From contig NZ_FTMJ01000004.1 in NCBI RefSeq assembly GCF_900156095.1, forward strand, positions 62,001 to 126,000: 64,000 bases of DNA, in the 5' to 3' direction. The DNA is from Aeromonas sp. RU39B. Lineage in GTDB: Bacteria; Pseudomonadota; Gammaproteobacteria; Enterobacterales; Aeromonadaceae. A model generated the notes under the pieces. That model did not search any database, had not been told where the DNA came from, and saw only the letters and a program-made list of their open reading frames with translations. Of this stretch, positions 55,094 to 64,000 are shown in pieces. A program made the translations under genes and the position numbers. Within the stretch, counting starts at the first letter, position 1. The number at the start of each line of letters is the position of its first letter.

Positions 55094-56104
55094 ATGATTC
55101 GTATCGCCATCAACGGCTATGGCCGTATTGGCCGCAATGTACTGCGCGCCCTCTATGAGAGTGGCCGCGACAAGTGCATCAAAATCGTGGCAATTAACGA
55201 ACTGGCGGCACCGACCGCCATGGCGCATCTGACTCGTTACGACACCAGTCACGGGCGCTTTGCTTTCCCGGTCGAACTCGCTGGCAACACCATGCAGGTG
55301 GGGGAAGACCTGATCCCGCTGTTTGCCGAACGTGATCCGGCCAATCTGCCGTGGCGGGCTCTGGGGGTGGACGTGGTGCTCGATTGCACTGGCATCTTCG
55401 GTTCGCGGGCCGATGCAGAAAAGCATCTGGCGGCAGGGGCGGGCAAGGTACTGTTTTCTCATCCGGCTGATGCGGATGTGGACGCGACCATCGTTTACGG
55501 GGTCAACCATTATCAGCTGACCGGACGTGAGCGGATCGTCTCGAACGCCTCGTGTACCACCAACTGCGTGGTCCCCGTGATTGAAACATTGCATCGAGAA
55601 TTCGAAATAAATTGTGGTACAATTACGACAATTCATTCAGCCATGCATGACCAGCAGGTGATTGACGCGTATCACACCGATCTGCGTCGAACCCGAGCCG
55701 CCAGCCAGTCCATCATCCCGGTGGATACCAAGCTGGCAAAGGGCCTGGAGCGAATTTTGCCGCACTTCGCCGGCAAGTTCGAGGCGATCGCGGTGCGGGT
55801 ACCCACCATCAACGTCACGGCGATGGATCTCAGTATCACAGTACGAAAAAAAGTTACGGTTACTGACGTAAATCAAGCCCTGCAACGGGCATCCAGAGGT
55901 ACATTAGCCGGCATTCTGGATTACACCGAAGAACCGCTGGTTTCGGTCGATTTCAATCATGATGCTCACTCATGCATCATTGACGGTACCCAGACCCGTG
56001 TGAGCGATGCCAACCTCGTCAAGATGTTGATGTGGTGCGACAACGAATGGGGCTTCGCAAACCGCATGCTGGATACCACCCGGGCCATGATGGTCGCAGG
56101 CTGA
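55094..56104 (+). CDS. epd: Erythrose-4-phosphate dehydrogenase
   Basis: Epd oxidises erythrose-4-phosphate to 4-phosphoerythronate for pyridoxal phosphate synthesis. The 336-residue protein is of the GapA type: [20 protein letters not shown], the catalytic [12 protein letters not shown], and the substrate-binding [14 protein letters not shown]. The HDQQ and [20 protein letters not shown] segments separate it from glycolytic GAPDH, which carries TATQ and GRGAAQNII here. It leads the epd-pgk-fbaA cluster, as in E. coli. Confidence 0.95.
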   Translation: MIRIAINGYGRIGRNVLRALYESGRDKCIKIVAINELAAPTAMAHLTRYDTSHGRFAFPVELAGNTMQVGEDLIPLFAERDPANLPWRALGVDVVLDCTGIFGSRADAEKHLAAGAGKVLFSHPADADVDATIVYGVNHYQLTGRERIVSNASCTTNCVVPVIETLHREFEINCGTITTIHSAMHDQQVIDAYHTDLRRTRAASQSIIPVDTKLAKGLERILPHFAGKFEAIAVRVPTINVTAMDLSITVRKKVTVTDVNQALQRASRGTLAGILDYTEEPLVSVDFNHDAHSCIIDGTQTRVSDANLVKMLMWCDNEWGFANRMLDTTRAMMVAG

Positions 56105-56167
56105 GGCCTGCCCCGGGCACAAGGTTACTGTTTTTAACATTACCTGGAAAAATATAGAGGACTGAAT

Positions 56168-57331
56168 ATGTCTGTTATCAAGATGACCGACCTGGATCTG
56201 GCTGGCAAGCGTGTCCTGATCCGTGCTGACCTGAACGTGCCGGTAAAAGACGGCAAGGTCACTTCCGATGCACGTATCGTTGCGACTCTGCCGACCATCA
56301 AGCTGGCTCTGGAAAAGGGCGCCAAGCTGATGATCACCTCCCACCTGGGTCGTCCTACCGAAGGTGAGTACAACGAAGAGTTCTCCCTGGCTCCGGTGGT
56401 TAACTATCTGAAAGACGCTCTGTCCTGCCCGGTTCGTCTGGCCAAGGATTACCTGGATGGCGTAGAAGTTGCCCAGGGTGAACTGGTTGTGCTGGAAAAC
56501 TGCCGCTTCAACAAGGGCGAAAAGAAGAACACCGAAGAGCTGGCCAAGAAGTACGCCGCTCTGTGCGACATCTTCGTAATGGACGCATTCGGTACTGCTC
56601 ACCGCGCTGAAGGCTCCACCTACGGTGTGGCTCAATTTGCTCCGGTTGCCTGTGCAGGTCCGCTGCTGGCTGGCGAACTGGAAGCCCTTGGCAAGGCCAT
56701 GGACAACCCGGCTCGTCCGATGGTTGCTATTGTTGGTGGCTCCAAGGTTTCCACCAAGCTGACCGTGCTGGAATCCCTCTCCAAGATCGCTGACCAGCTG
56801 GTCGTTGGTGGTGGCATCGCCAACACCTTTATCGCTGCTGCCGGTCACAACGTCGGCAAGTCCCTGTGCGAACACGACCTGCTCGACACCGCCAAGAAGC
56901 TGGCTGCCGAAACCTCCATCCCGGCTACCACCGACGTCGTGGTTGGCAAGGAGTTCTCCGAGTCCACTCCGGCCACCACCAAGGCTGTGTCTGATGTGTC
57001 TGATGACGACATGATCTTCGACATCGGCCCGGATTCTGCCAAGGCTCTGGCTGACATCATCATGAACGCCAAAACCATCCTGTGGAACGGTCCGGTTGGC
57101 GTATTCGAATTCGACCAGTTCGCCAAGGGTACCGAAGTGATCGCTCGCGCTATCGCTGAATCCCCGGCTTTCTCCATCGCTGGCGGTGGTGACACCCTGG
57201 CGGCTATCGACAAGTTCGGTATCGCTGACAAGGTTTCCTACATCTCCACTGGCGGCGGCGCCTTCCTGGAGTTCGTAGAAGGCAAGAAACTGCCGGCCGT
57301 TGCCATCCTGGAACAACGCGCTAAAGCATAA
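56168..57331 (+). CDS. pgk: Phosphoglycerate kinase
   Basis: Pgk makes ATP from 1,3-bisphosphoglycerate in glycolysis. The 387-residue protein has the substrate region [28 protein letters not shown], and the nucleotide-side motifs [16 protein letters not shown] and the end [28 protein letters not shown]. Codon use is strongly biased towards highly expressed choices. It follows epd by 63 bp. Confidence 0.98.
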   Translation: MSVIKMTDLDLAGKRVLIRADLNVPVKDGKVTSDARIVATLPTIKLALEKGAKLMITSHLGRPTEGEYNEEFSLAPVVNYLKDALSCPVRLAKDYLDGVEVAQGELVVLENCRFNKGEKKNTEELAKKYAALCDIFVMDAFGTAHRAEGSTYGVAQFAPVACAGPLLAGELEALGKAMDNPARPMVAIVGGSKVSTKLTVLESLSKIADQLVVGGGIANTFIAAAGHNVGKSLCEHDLLDTAKKLAAETSIPATTDVVVGKEFSESTPATTKAVSDVSDDDMIFDIGPDSAKALADIIMNAKTILWNGPVGVFEFDQFAKGTEVIARAIAESPAFSIAGGGDTLAAIDKFGIADKVSYISTGGGAFLEFVEGKKLPAVAILEQRAKA

Positions 57332-57340
57332 GCAATGACC

Positions 57341-57372
57341 CGGAAACGGGGGGCAAAAGCCTCCCGTTTCGT
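57341..57372 (+). terminator. Hairpin between pgk and fbaA
   Basis: AAACGGGGGGC / GCCTCCCGTTT stem (one mismatch) with an AAAA loop, no T-run. It may stabilise or attenuate transcripts rather than end them. Confidence 0.65.
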
Positions 57373-57449
57373 CTATCATGTGCCCGCCTTGTGCCGGTTC
57401 ATGATGAACCCCCCATTTTTTATTGGCATACGAGAATAGGACGAGAAAC

Positions 57450-58529
57450 ATGTCTAAGAAGATTTTCGACTTCGTTAAGCCCGGCGTAATCACCGGTGAT
57501 GACGTTCAGAAGGTATTCGCTGTCGCCAAGGAAAACGGCTTCGCTCTGCCGGCCGTTAACTGCGTCGGTACCGATTCCGTCAACGCCGTGCTGGAAGCCG
57601 CTGCCAAGGTGAAGGCTCCGGTCATCGTTCAGTTCTCCAACGGTGGCGCTGTATTTACTGCCGGTAAGGGTCTGAAGCTGGAAGGTCAGAAGGCTGCCAT
57701 CCTGGGTGCCATCTCCGGTGCCAAGCACGTTCACGCTGTGGCCGAAGCCTATGGTATCCCGGTGATCCTGCACACCGACCACGCTGCCAAGAAGCTGCTG
57801 CCGTGGATCGACGGTCTGCTCGACGCGGGTGAAAAGCACTTCGCCGAAACCGGCAAGCCGCTGTTCTCCTCCCACATGCTGGACCTGTCCGAAGAGTCTC
57901 TCGAAGAGAACATCGACATCTGCTGCGAGTACCTGACCCGCATGGCCAAGATGAACATGACTCTGGAGCTGGAACTGGGTTGCACCGGTGGCGAAGAAGA
58001 TGGTGTGGACAACAGCCACATGGATCAATCCGCTCTGTACACCCAGCCGGAAGACGTGGCTTACGCTTACGAGCGTCTGTCCAAGATCAGCCCGCGTTTC
58101 ACCATCGCTGCCTCCTTCGGTAACGTGCACGGTGTTTACAAGCCGGGTAACGTCAAGCTGACCCCGTCGATCCTGGACGCTTCCCAGAAGTACGTTTCCG
58201 AGAAGTTTGGCATCCCTGCCAAGTCTCTGGACTTCGTATTCCACGGTGGCTCGGGCTCCACTCTGGAAGAGATCCGCGAATCCATCTCCTACGGCGTCGT
58301 GAAGATGAACATCGACACTGACACCCAGTGGGCAACCTGGGAAGGTCTGCTGAACTTCTACAAGAAGAACGAAGCTTACCTGCAAGGCCAGCTGGGCAAC
58401 CCGGAAGGTGCTGACAAGCCGAACAAGAAGTTCTATGACCCGCGCGTATGGCTGCGTGAAGGTCAAACTTCCATGATCAAGCGTCTGGAGAAGGCTTTCT
58501 CCGACCTGAACGCTATCGACGTACTGTAA
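57450..58529 (+). CDS. fbaA: Fructose-bisphosphate aldolase, class II
   Basis: FbaA splits fructose 1,6-bisphosphate, using Zn2+. The 359-residue product has the same length as E. coli FbaA. The metal site is ILHTDHAAKKLL, the second ligand region LELELGCTGGEEDGVD, and the catalytic HGGSGSTLEEIRESISYGVV. ATG 57450 (MSKKIFDFVKPG) is preferred; the frame from 57423 adds 9 residues. Codon use is strongly biased. Confidence 0.98.
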   Translation: MSKKIFDFVKPGVITGDDVQKVFAVAKENGFALPAVNCVGTDSVNAVLEAAAKVKAPVIVQFSNGGAVFTAGKGLKLEGQKAAILGAISGAKHVHAVAEAYGIPVILHTDHAAKKLLPWIDGLLDAGEKHFAETGKPLFSSHMLDLSEESLEENIDICCEYLTRMAKMNMTLELELGCTGGEEDGVDNSHMDQSALYTQPEDVAYAYERLSKISPRFTIAASFGNVHGVYKPGNVKLTPSILDASQKYVSEKFGIPAKSLDFVFHGGSGSTLEEIRESISYGVVKMNIDTDTQWATWEGLLNFYKKNEAYLQGQLGNPEGADKPNKKFYDPRVWLREGQTSMIKRLEKAFSDLNAIDVL

Positions 58530-58553
58530 TTACTACCGTATTTTGATTGCTTG

Positions 58554-58582
58554 CAAGGCGCCCCTCGGGGCGCCTTTTGTTT
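58554..58582 (+). terminator. Terminator of fbaA
   Basis: AAGGCGCCCC / GGGGCGCCTT stem with a TC loop, followed by TTGTTT. Confidence 0.88.
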
Positions 58583-58674
58583 ATCTGTAATAAACACACC
58601 AGGCTCGGGGATGGGCATAGCCGGGTTTTTCGTTTAATTTGGTAAACATCATTTCACTGGCAAGGATGCTGCTG

Positions 58675-59967
58675 ATGACCACTGAAAATCTCGAACATAC
58701 TCACTCCTATTACGCCGCGACCCGCAACGATCCTGCCACCTGGCCGGAGCTGGAAGGGGAGCTACGCGCCGATATCTGTGTGGTCGGGGGCGGTTTTACC
58801 GGCCTCAATACCGCCATCAACCTGGCCGATCTCGGCTATTCAGTGGTTCTGCTGGAAGGGCGACGCATCGGCTGGGGTGAATCGGGGCGCAACGGCGGCC
58901 AGCTGATCCGTGGCATCGGCCACGATCCTTATCAGTTTGTGCGCTGGATCGGTGAAGAGGGGGCGCGTGAGATCGATCGGATGGGAATTGAGGCGGTGCA
59001 ACTGGTTAAAGATCGCATCGCCCGCTTTGCCATCGATTGCGATCTGGCGCCTGGTCACGCCGATCTGGCGCTCAAGCCCAGACATATGCGGGAATTTGAG
59101 CGTGATATGCAGAGTCTGACGGATTTGCAGTATCCGTTTGAGGTGCGACTGGTCGAGCAAGAGAAGATCCACGAGGTGGTGGGCTCTGATCGCTATATCG
59201 GGGCGCTGGTGGACATGGGCTCGGCCCATCTGCACCCGCTCAATCTGGCGCTTGGCGAAGCACGCGCCGCCGCTGCGCTGGGGGTGAAACTGTTCGAGCA
59301 CTCCATGGTGACGCGCATCGAATACGGCAGCAAGGTGTCGGTGTCAACCCGCCGTGGTCGGGTGGTGGCCGATCAGCTGGTGCTGGCGTGTAATGTGGAT
59401 CTGGCAGACCTTGAGCCCGACGTAGGGGCCAAGGTGCTACCGGCCGGCTCTTACATCCTGGCCACCGAAGTGCTACCCAAGCGTTTGCGAGACCGGTTGC
59501 TGCCGGGCAATCTCGGGGTGTGCGACGTCAATACCGTGCTCGATTACTACCGTCTCTCGGCCGATGGGCGTCTTTTGTTCGGCGGGGCGTGTAACTACTC
59601 GGGCAAAGACCCGCGGGATCTGCGCGCCTTTATGCTGCCCAAGATGCTACGCGCCTTTCCAGAGCTGCGCGAAGCGAACATCGAGTTCGCCTGGGGCGGC
59701 ATGATCGGAATTGGCGCCAACCGTATGCCGCAGATTGGGCGGCTGCCCCTTCATGGCAATGTCTACTATGCCCAGGCCTATTCCGGTCATGGCCTGAACG
59801 CCACCCACATGGCGGCCAAACTGGTGGCCGAAGCGATTCGTGGCGAGAGCCTTGGCTTTGATATTTTCAGTCGGGTGCCGCACCTGCGCTTTCCCGGAGG
59901 CAAACATTTACGTTCCCCCCTGCTGGCGCTCGGGATGTTGTGGCATCGCTTTCGCGATCTGCTGTAA
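58675..59967 (+). CDS. FAD-dependent amine oxidase, PuuB-like
   Basis: This 430-residue DAO-family flavoprotein resembles gamma-glutamylputrescine oxidase PuuB and glycine/D-amino-acid oxidases. The FAD motif is DICVVGGGFTGLNTAINLAD, followed by EGRRIGWGESGRNGGQLI, in which the GWG-S-GRNGGQ block is typical of PuuB/OrdL. The C-terminal part ends with GGMIGIGANRMPQIGRL and YAQAYSGHGLNATHMAA. ATG 58675 has AAGGA 8 bases upstream. The substrate is not proven: no puuA, puuC or puuD gene is present here. Confidence 0.85.
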   Translation: MTTENLEHTHSYYAATRNDPATWPELEGELRADICVVGGGFTGLNTAINLADLGYSVVLLEGRRIGWGESGRNGGQLIRGIGHDPYQFVRWIGEEGAREIDRMGIEAVQLVKDRIARFAIDCDLAPGHADLALKPRHMREFERDMQSLTDLQYPFEVRLVEQEKIHEVVGSDRYIGALVDMGSAHLHPLNLALGEARAAAALGVKLFEHSMVTRIEYGSKVSVSTRRGRVVADQLVLACNVDLADLEPDVGAKVLPAGSYILATEVLPKRLRDRLLPGNLGVCDVNTVLDYYRLSADGRLLFGGACNYSGKDPRDLRAFMLPKMLRAFPELREANIEFAWGGMIGIGANRMPQIGRLPLHGNVYYAQAYSGHGLNATHMAAKLVAEAIRGESLGFDIFSRVPHLRFPGGKHLRSPLLALGMLWHRFRDLL

Positions 59968-59969
59968 AT

Positions 59970-59996
59970 AAAACGGGGCGCATGGTGCGCCCCGTG
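59970..59996. terminator. Bidirectional hairpin after the oxidase gene
   Basis: ACGGGGCGC / GCGCCCCGT stem around ATGGT, between convergent genes. Confidence 0.8.
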
Positions 59997-60009
59997 AGTT
60001 TCCGATGTA

Positions 60010-60993
60010 TCAGAAGTTGTAAATCAGCCCGGTGCCGACACTGCTTACCTGAGTGTCATAGAAGGCGATGTCGGAGTTGGACTTGGCGTAAGAGGCACTG
60101 ACAAATCCGCTGAGCGGCTTGATTCCCATCAGTTGATGCCAGAAGAAGGTGGCGTTGAGGCCATATTCATCGGCATCGGCTTGCTGGTTGTAGATGGGGT
60201 TGTCGGTGTCGTAGTTACGCTGGGCTGCAAACACGTTGCTGGTCAGCGACCACTGGGCACCCTGATAGGCGTAGCTTAACTGCAACTGGGTGCGATCATA
60301 ACTCTCGGCGCTACCGTCCAGATCGGCCTTGCTGTAGATGATGGTCGGAGTCAGGGTGTGCTTGGGTTGCAGGCGGATATCGTAAGAGAGTTCGTAGCGA
60401 TGCTGCGTGCCGCTGCGCTTAAGCATATCGCTCTGTGCTGTGACACTTGCACCACTCTCATCGTCTTTCACATCAATCTTACGATAGGTGTAGGACGCGT
60501 TCAGCCCGCTGCCCCAAACTTGATCCCAGCCCAGGCGGGCACCGTTGGACTTGATATCGGTCTCCGAGCGGCTTTTTTCAGCAAAAGGGTCTTTCCAGGT
60601 TTTAACCGGCATGCCCGAGAAGACATAGCCGGCAGAGAGAACGCCCTTGTCACCAATCTGCTGGCGGACACCGGCTTGCTGGGTGAAGTCAAAACGCACC
60701 GCATCTTGAATCAGGTTACCGAGGAATAACTGGGTGCGAGTGTCGCCAAAGGTGTAACGCAGGTCGGCGTTGATTAGCGGCACCAGACTGCTCTGGCTTT
60801 GGGGGCCGCTGTGCAGACCATCATGGTGATCGTCGCCACCGCGTCCCTTGTAGAAGTTGGATTGATAATTCTGGACACCGGCTCCCCCCATGACAAACCC
60901 GGAAAAACCGGACTCTGAGGGAATGGTCACCACATCGGCATGGGCTGCGGCAGTCCCGAACAATGCGACGGCTAACAGGCTGTAACGTAACAT
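60010..60993 (-). CDS. DUF2860 outer-membrane protein (OmpL-like)
   Basis: This 327-residue product has a signal peptide (YSLLAVALFGTAAAHA) and a beta-barrel-like mature part with alternating aromatic strands and a C-terminal Phe (VGTGLIYNF). The motif IPSESGFSGFVMGGAGVQNYQ at the N-terminus and the late FFWHQLMG strand are what I recognise as DUF2860. It may form a pore, but its substrate is unknown. GGAG lies before the ATG. Confidence 0.82.
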   Translation of the reverse strand: MLRYSLLAVALFGTAAAHADVVTIPSESGFSGFVMGGAGVQNYQSNFYKGRGGDDHHDGLHSGPQSQSSLVPLINADLRYTFGDTRTQLFLGNLIQDAVRFDFTQQAGVRQQIGDKGVLSAGYVFSGMPVKTWKDPFAEKSRSETDIKSNGARLGWDQVWGSGLNASYTYRKIDVKDDESGASVTAQSDMLKRSGTQHRYELSYDIRLQPKHTLTPTIIYSKADLDGSAESYDRTQLQLSYAYQGAQWSLTSNVFAAQRNYDTDNPIYNQQADADEYGLNATFFWHQLMGIKPLSGFVSASYAKSNSDIAFYDTQVSSVGTGLIYNF

Positions 60994-61118
60994 GAAGCTT
61001 CTCTCCTCAAGGTTGGGATGGGAACGGACGAAGGCGGCATAGTGTCCGATATGAATGCTGAACCGAAGCTGGTCACCGGCATAGTAATGCTGGCAAGTTG
61101 TATTGTGAAAGGCCTTTT

Positions 61119-61135
61119 TGCTTAATATTTAAGCA
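61119..61135. promoter_or_regulatory. Perfect 17-bp palindrome upstream of arcB
   Basis: TGCTTAA-TAT-TTAAGCA lies 109 bp upstream of arcB in the 250-bp divergent space. It looks like an operator for a dimeric regulator; the ligand is unknown. Confidence 0.5.
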
Positions 61136-61243
61136 CTTTGGCGTTACTGAACGCGGCATGGCGCACAGCAGGCTCGTCTGGCAGGTGAGTCCACTCCTGC
61201 CGGCTGGTATGCTGTTGAGCGATGCGGACAAGGAATCGGATGG

Positions 61244-63556
61244 ATGAAACAGATCAAGTCGTGGGCCCAGTACTACGTTGACCTGATGACCAAACTCGGG
61301 CTGGTGCGCTTTAGCATGCTGCTCGCGGCGGGCATTATCGTGCTGGCTGTCTCGATCCAGATGGGGGTGACCCTGTTTCTGCGCGGGGCGGTCGATGTGG
61401 TGGATCTGGTTCGCTCCATCTTCTTCGGACTGCTGGTGACGCCCTGGGCGGTCTATTTTCTCTCCATCGTGGTCGATCAGCTGGAAGATTCACGCCAGCG
61501 TTTGAGCCGCATGGTGCGCAAACTGCAGGAGATGCGTGAGCGCGACCTTGAGCTCAATCGCCAGCTGCAGGAGAACATCACCCAGCTCAACGCACAGATT
61601 GAGCAGACCCAACGCCTCGAAGTAGCCCGTCAGCAGGCCATCGAAGATCTGGAAAACGAAGTGTTCCAGCGCGAAAAAGCGCAGTTGAATTTGGAAGAGC
61701 GCACCGCGCTGCTGCGCTCATTTATCGACTGCTCACCGGATCTGGTCTATTACCGCAACGAGCAGGAGCAGTTCTCCGGTTGCAACCGCGCCATGGAGGA
61801 GTTGACCGGTCGCGCCGAGTCCGAGCTTATCGGCCTGACACCGTTCGATGTCTACAAGGCCGATGTTGCCAGCAAGGTGGTCGAGACGGACCGCCAGGTG
61901 TTTGCCGATAACCAGTCTCTGACCTATGAGCAGTGGTTGGAGTACCCGGATGGGCGCAAGGCTTACTTTGAGCTGCGCAAAGTGCCGTTTTTTGATCGTT
62001 TCGGCAAGCGTCTCGGCTTGCTTGGGTTTGGCCGCGATATCACCGAGCGCAAGCAGTATCAGGACAAGCTAGAGAAGGCCAGCCGCGACAAGACCACCTT
62101 TATCTCGACCATCAGCCATGAGCTGCGCACTCCGCTCAATGGCATTGTTGGCTTGAGCCGTATTTTGCTCGACACGCCGCTCGATGAAACCCGCCATCAG
62201 CAACTGAAAACCATTCACTTAAGCGCCGTGACGCTCGGCAATATCTTCAACGACATCATCGATCTGGACAAACTCGATCGGCGCCGGCTGGATATCGTGC
62301 CGATGCGCCTTGAGCTGCCCGCCTTCCTCGATGAGCTAGAGACCCTGTCACGCATTCAGGCCGAGCAGAAGGGGCTCTATCTACACTTTGACCGCGATGG
62401 CGAGATGCCGCAGTTTGTGATGGCTGATGGCACCCGCCTGCGCCAGATCCTGTGGAATCTGGTGGGTAACGCGGTGAAATTTACCAAGGAGGGGGGAGTC
62501 ACGGTACGCTGTCTGGTGCACCCGACCGATGATCCTCACCGCTTGGGGCTGCATTTTGAGGTGGAGGATACCGGCATCGGTATCGCTCCGGCTGAACAAG
62601 AGAAGATCTTCGCCATGTACTATCAGGTGCAGGACGAGCAGAAGCAGTCCATCGGCACCGGGATTGGCCTCGCTGTGTCCAGCCAGCTGGTGCAGGCGAT
62701 GGGGGGGGCACTCTCGGTAGATAGCGACCCCGGTGAAGGCGCCTGCTTTACTCTGGAACTCGACGTTGAGCAGGCCGAGGCGCCGGAGCCTGTCAGCGAG
62801 CATGACGTGCCGCCACTGGACATACTGCTGGTCGAAGACGTCGAGCTCAATATCACGGTCGCCAGAGCGCTGCTGGAAAAGCTCGGTCACCACGTTCAGG
62901 TGGCGCGCGATGGCGCCCAGGCGCTGGCGTTGGCCACGCCGGATGATTTTGATTTGATTCTGCTCGATATCCAGCTGCCAGATATGACCGGCTTCGATAT
63001 CGCCGAGCGTCTGCTGGCCCGTTACGGTGAGAGCATGCCGCCGATGGTGGCGCTCACTGCCAATCTGGTCACCGATCGTCAAACCTATCTGGCCCGCGGC
63101 ATGGTGGATGTGATTCGCAAGCCGCTGCGCTCGGCGGCGGTGCACGCGATACTGGGGCACCTGTTTGGCGGCGTACTGGCCGATGATGACGAGTTGCCAG
63201 AAGAGGAGAGTGATGCCGGTATCCTCGATATTGGTTTCCTCGAGGATTATGCCGGGGCGGTGGGCAAATCGGTGCTTAGCTCCAGTGTCGATCTGTTTGA
63301 GAAGATGATGCCGGAATACATGGCGGTGCTCGACTCCAACATGACGGCGCGCGATCAGAAAGGTATCGCCGAAGAGGGGCACAAGATTAAGGGGGCGGCC
63401 GGCTCTATCGGGCTGCACCGTATCCAGCAGTTGGGTCAGCAGATCCAGACCACCGAGCTACCCGCCTGGTGGGAGAACGTGGAAGACTGGATTGAAACCA
63501 TGCGGCGGGAGTATCCCGCAGATGTGGCTCGCCTGCGGGCGTGGCTGGCACGCTGA
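61244..63556 (+). CDS. arcB: Anaerobic hybrid sensor kinase ArcB
   Basis: ArcB senses the quinone pool and phosphorylates ArcA. The 770-residue inner-membrane protein has two membrane helices (about residues 24-48 and 58-77), a coiled coil, a PAS domain (about 155-265), the kinase core with H292 in FISTISHELRTPLNG, receiver aspartate D575 in LILLDIQLPDM, and an Hpt domain with H713 in IAEEGHKIKGAAGSIGL. Of the two redox cysteines in E. coli, Cys180 is present (FSGCNRAM) but position 241 is Tyr (RKAYFELRK). dgt follows after 12 bp. Confidence 0.96.
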   Translation: MKQIKSWAQYYVDLMTKLGLVRFSMLLAAGIIVLAVSIQMGVTLFLRGAVDVVDLVRSIFFGLLVTPWAVYFLSIVVDQLEDSRQRLSRMVRKLQEMRERDLELNRQLQENITQLNAQIEQTQRLEVARQQAIEDLENEVFQREKAQLNLEERTALLRSFIDCSPDLVYYRNEQEQFSGCNRAMEELTGRAESELIGLTPFDVYKADVASKVVETDRQVFADNQSLTYEQWLEYPDGRKAYFELRKVPFFDRFGKRLGLLGFGRDITERKQYQDKLEKASRDKTTFISTISHELRTPLNGIVGLSRILLDTPLDETRHQQLKTIHLSAVTLGNIFNDIIDLDKLDRRRLDIVPMRLELPAFLDELETLSRIQAEQKGLYLHFDRDGEMPQFVMADGTRLRQILWNLVGNAVKFTKEGGVTVRCLVHPTDDPHRLGLHFEVEDTGIGIAPAEQEKIFAMYYQVQDEQKQSIGTGIGLAVSSQLVQAMGGALSVDSDPGEGACFTLELDVEQAEAPEPVSEHDVPPLDILLVEDVELNITVARALLEKLGHHVQVARDGAQALALATPDDFDLILLDIQLPDMTGFDIAERLLARYGESMPPMVALTANLVTDRQTYLARGMVDVIRKPLRSAAVHAILGHLFGGVLADDDELPEEESDAGILDIGFLEDYAGAVGKSVLSSSVDLFEKMMPEYMAVLDSNMTARDQKGIAEEGHKIKGAAGSIGLHRIQQLGQQIQTTELPAWWENVEDWIETMRREYPADVARLRAWLAR

Positions 63557-63568
63557 CAGGAGAGAGGG

Positions 63569-64000
63569 ATGTACCGCAAACTGATACCGGCCGAGCGTTG
63601 CCGCGCCGCCGTGACAGAAGGGTTAGTCGAAGCCACCGAGCGCGATCGGGCCCGCATTGTGCAAGCTTCTCCGGTACGCCGCCTGCAGCAAAAAACCCAG
63701 GTGTTTCCGCTCGATGTGAAAGCATCGGTGCGCAGCCGGCTGACGCATTCGCTGGAGGTGCAGGAGACCGGGCGCCAGATCACCCGTCGGGTGCTGGCCG
63801 CGTTACCCGAGCCCGGTGTGCCACCGATGACCCTGCTCAATCTGGTCGAGATGGCCTGTCTGCTGCACGATGTCGGCAACCCGCCGTTCGGCCATTTCGG
63901 TGAGCAGGTCATTGGCAACTGGCTCGAGACCCGTCATGACGCGCTCTATAGCGCGGCGCTCGGCGCATCCCCCGGTGCCGAGTGGCAGCCGTTTCGCCGC
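63569..64000 (+). CDS. dgt: Deoxyguanosinetriphosphate triphosphohydrolase, N-terminal part
   Basis: Dgt hydrolyses dGTP to deoxyguanosine and tripolyphosphate. The visible 144 residues run to the edge of the window. The HD-domain metal motifs are RLTHSLEVQ and CLLHDVGNPPFGHFGE, and PVRRLQQKTQVFPLD matches E. coli Dgt. The start at 63569 has AGGAGAG 4 bases upstream. It is 12 bp from arcB on the same strand, so they are probably cotranscribed. Confidence 0.94.
   Translation, partial: MYRKLIPAERCRAAVTEGLVEATERDRARIVQASPVRRLQQKTQVFPLDVKASVRSRLTHSLEVQETGRQITRRVLAALPEPGVPPMTLLNLVEMACLLHDVGNPPFGHFGEQVIGNWLETRHDALYSAALGASPGAEWQPFRR

Noticed and set aside
55970-58466. Long minus-strand ORFs opposite pgk and fbaA (507 and 348 codons)
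   Set aside because: Shadows of highly expressed GC-rich genes. There are no recognisable domains on the minus strand.

Overview
The window is a contiguous piece of a gammaproteobacterial chromosome, most probably Aeromonas or a close relative. This is inferred from the high GC content, the mix of enteric-like and Vibrio-like gene orders, and protein sequences that resemble but differ from those of E. coli. Almost all of it is housekeeping sequence with short intergenic spaces. It contains no rRNA or tRNA gene, no CRISPR array and no prophage.

Layout. 1-2.8 kb: end of zipA, then ligA. 2.8-5.9 kb: anaerobic ribonucleotide reductase nrdD-nrdG behind an FNR/NrdR-type control region. 5.9-13.8 kb: pepD, gpt, grcA with two FNR sites, ung, a hemerythrin-like protein, a DUF3545 gene of 59 codons, tal and a Na+/amino-acid symporter. 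13.9-17.6 kb: cptA and aegA. 17.8-23.0 kb: the classical metK-sprT-endA-rsmE-gshB-yqgE-ruvX run on the minus strand, with met boxes at metK. 23.4 kb: tkt. 25.6 kb: a lone AT-rich gene of unknown function that looks acquired. 26.7 kb: a protein of three fused RidA domains, divergent across 0.9 kb from an orphan LuxO-like regulator. 30.3-38.7 kb: a TPR protein, small membrane proteins, chrA, a Nudix hydrolase, rfbB-rfbD, dusA and an Aer-like receptor. 39.3-40.2 kb: a HigBA/RelE-type toxin-antitoxin locus whose toxin gene is split by a 264-bp MITE-like element. 40.3-44.4 kb: a secreted ParB-like protein, a copper chaperone, a beta-barrel protein and rlmA. 44.5-54.9 kb: crp, yhfA, prkB, yheU, yheT, yheV, slyD, slyX and fkpA, a cluster conserved with enterics but carrying insertions (mliC-like, DUF4136, cheV, lpxM, a WD40 lipoprotein). 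55-58.5 kb: epd-pgk-fbaA. 58.6-64 kb: a PuuB-like oxidase, a DUF2860 outer-membrane protein, arcB and the start of dgt.

Themes. Redox and anaerobic adaptation recurs: nrdDG, grcA with its duplicated FNR sites, aegA, the Aer-like receptor, and an ArcB that keeps Cys180 but has Tyr at position 241. Central carbon metabolism is represented by tal, tkt, epd, pgk and fbaA. The most unusual items are the three-domain RidA protein opposite an orphan LuxO, the isolated AT-rich gene at 25.6 kb, the MITE-split toxin with its surviving antitoxin, and a possible short coding sequence whose stop overlaps the nrdD start.
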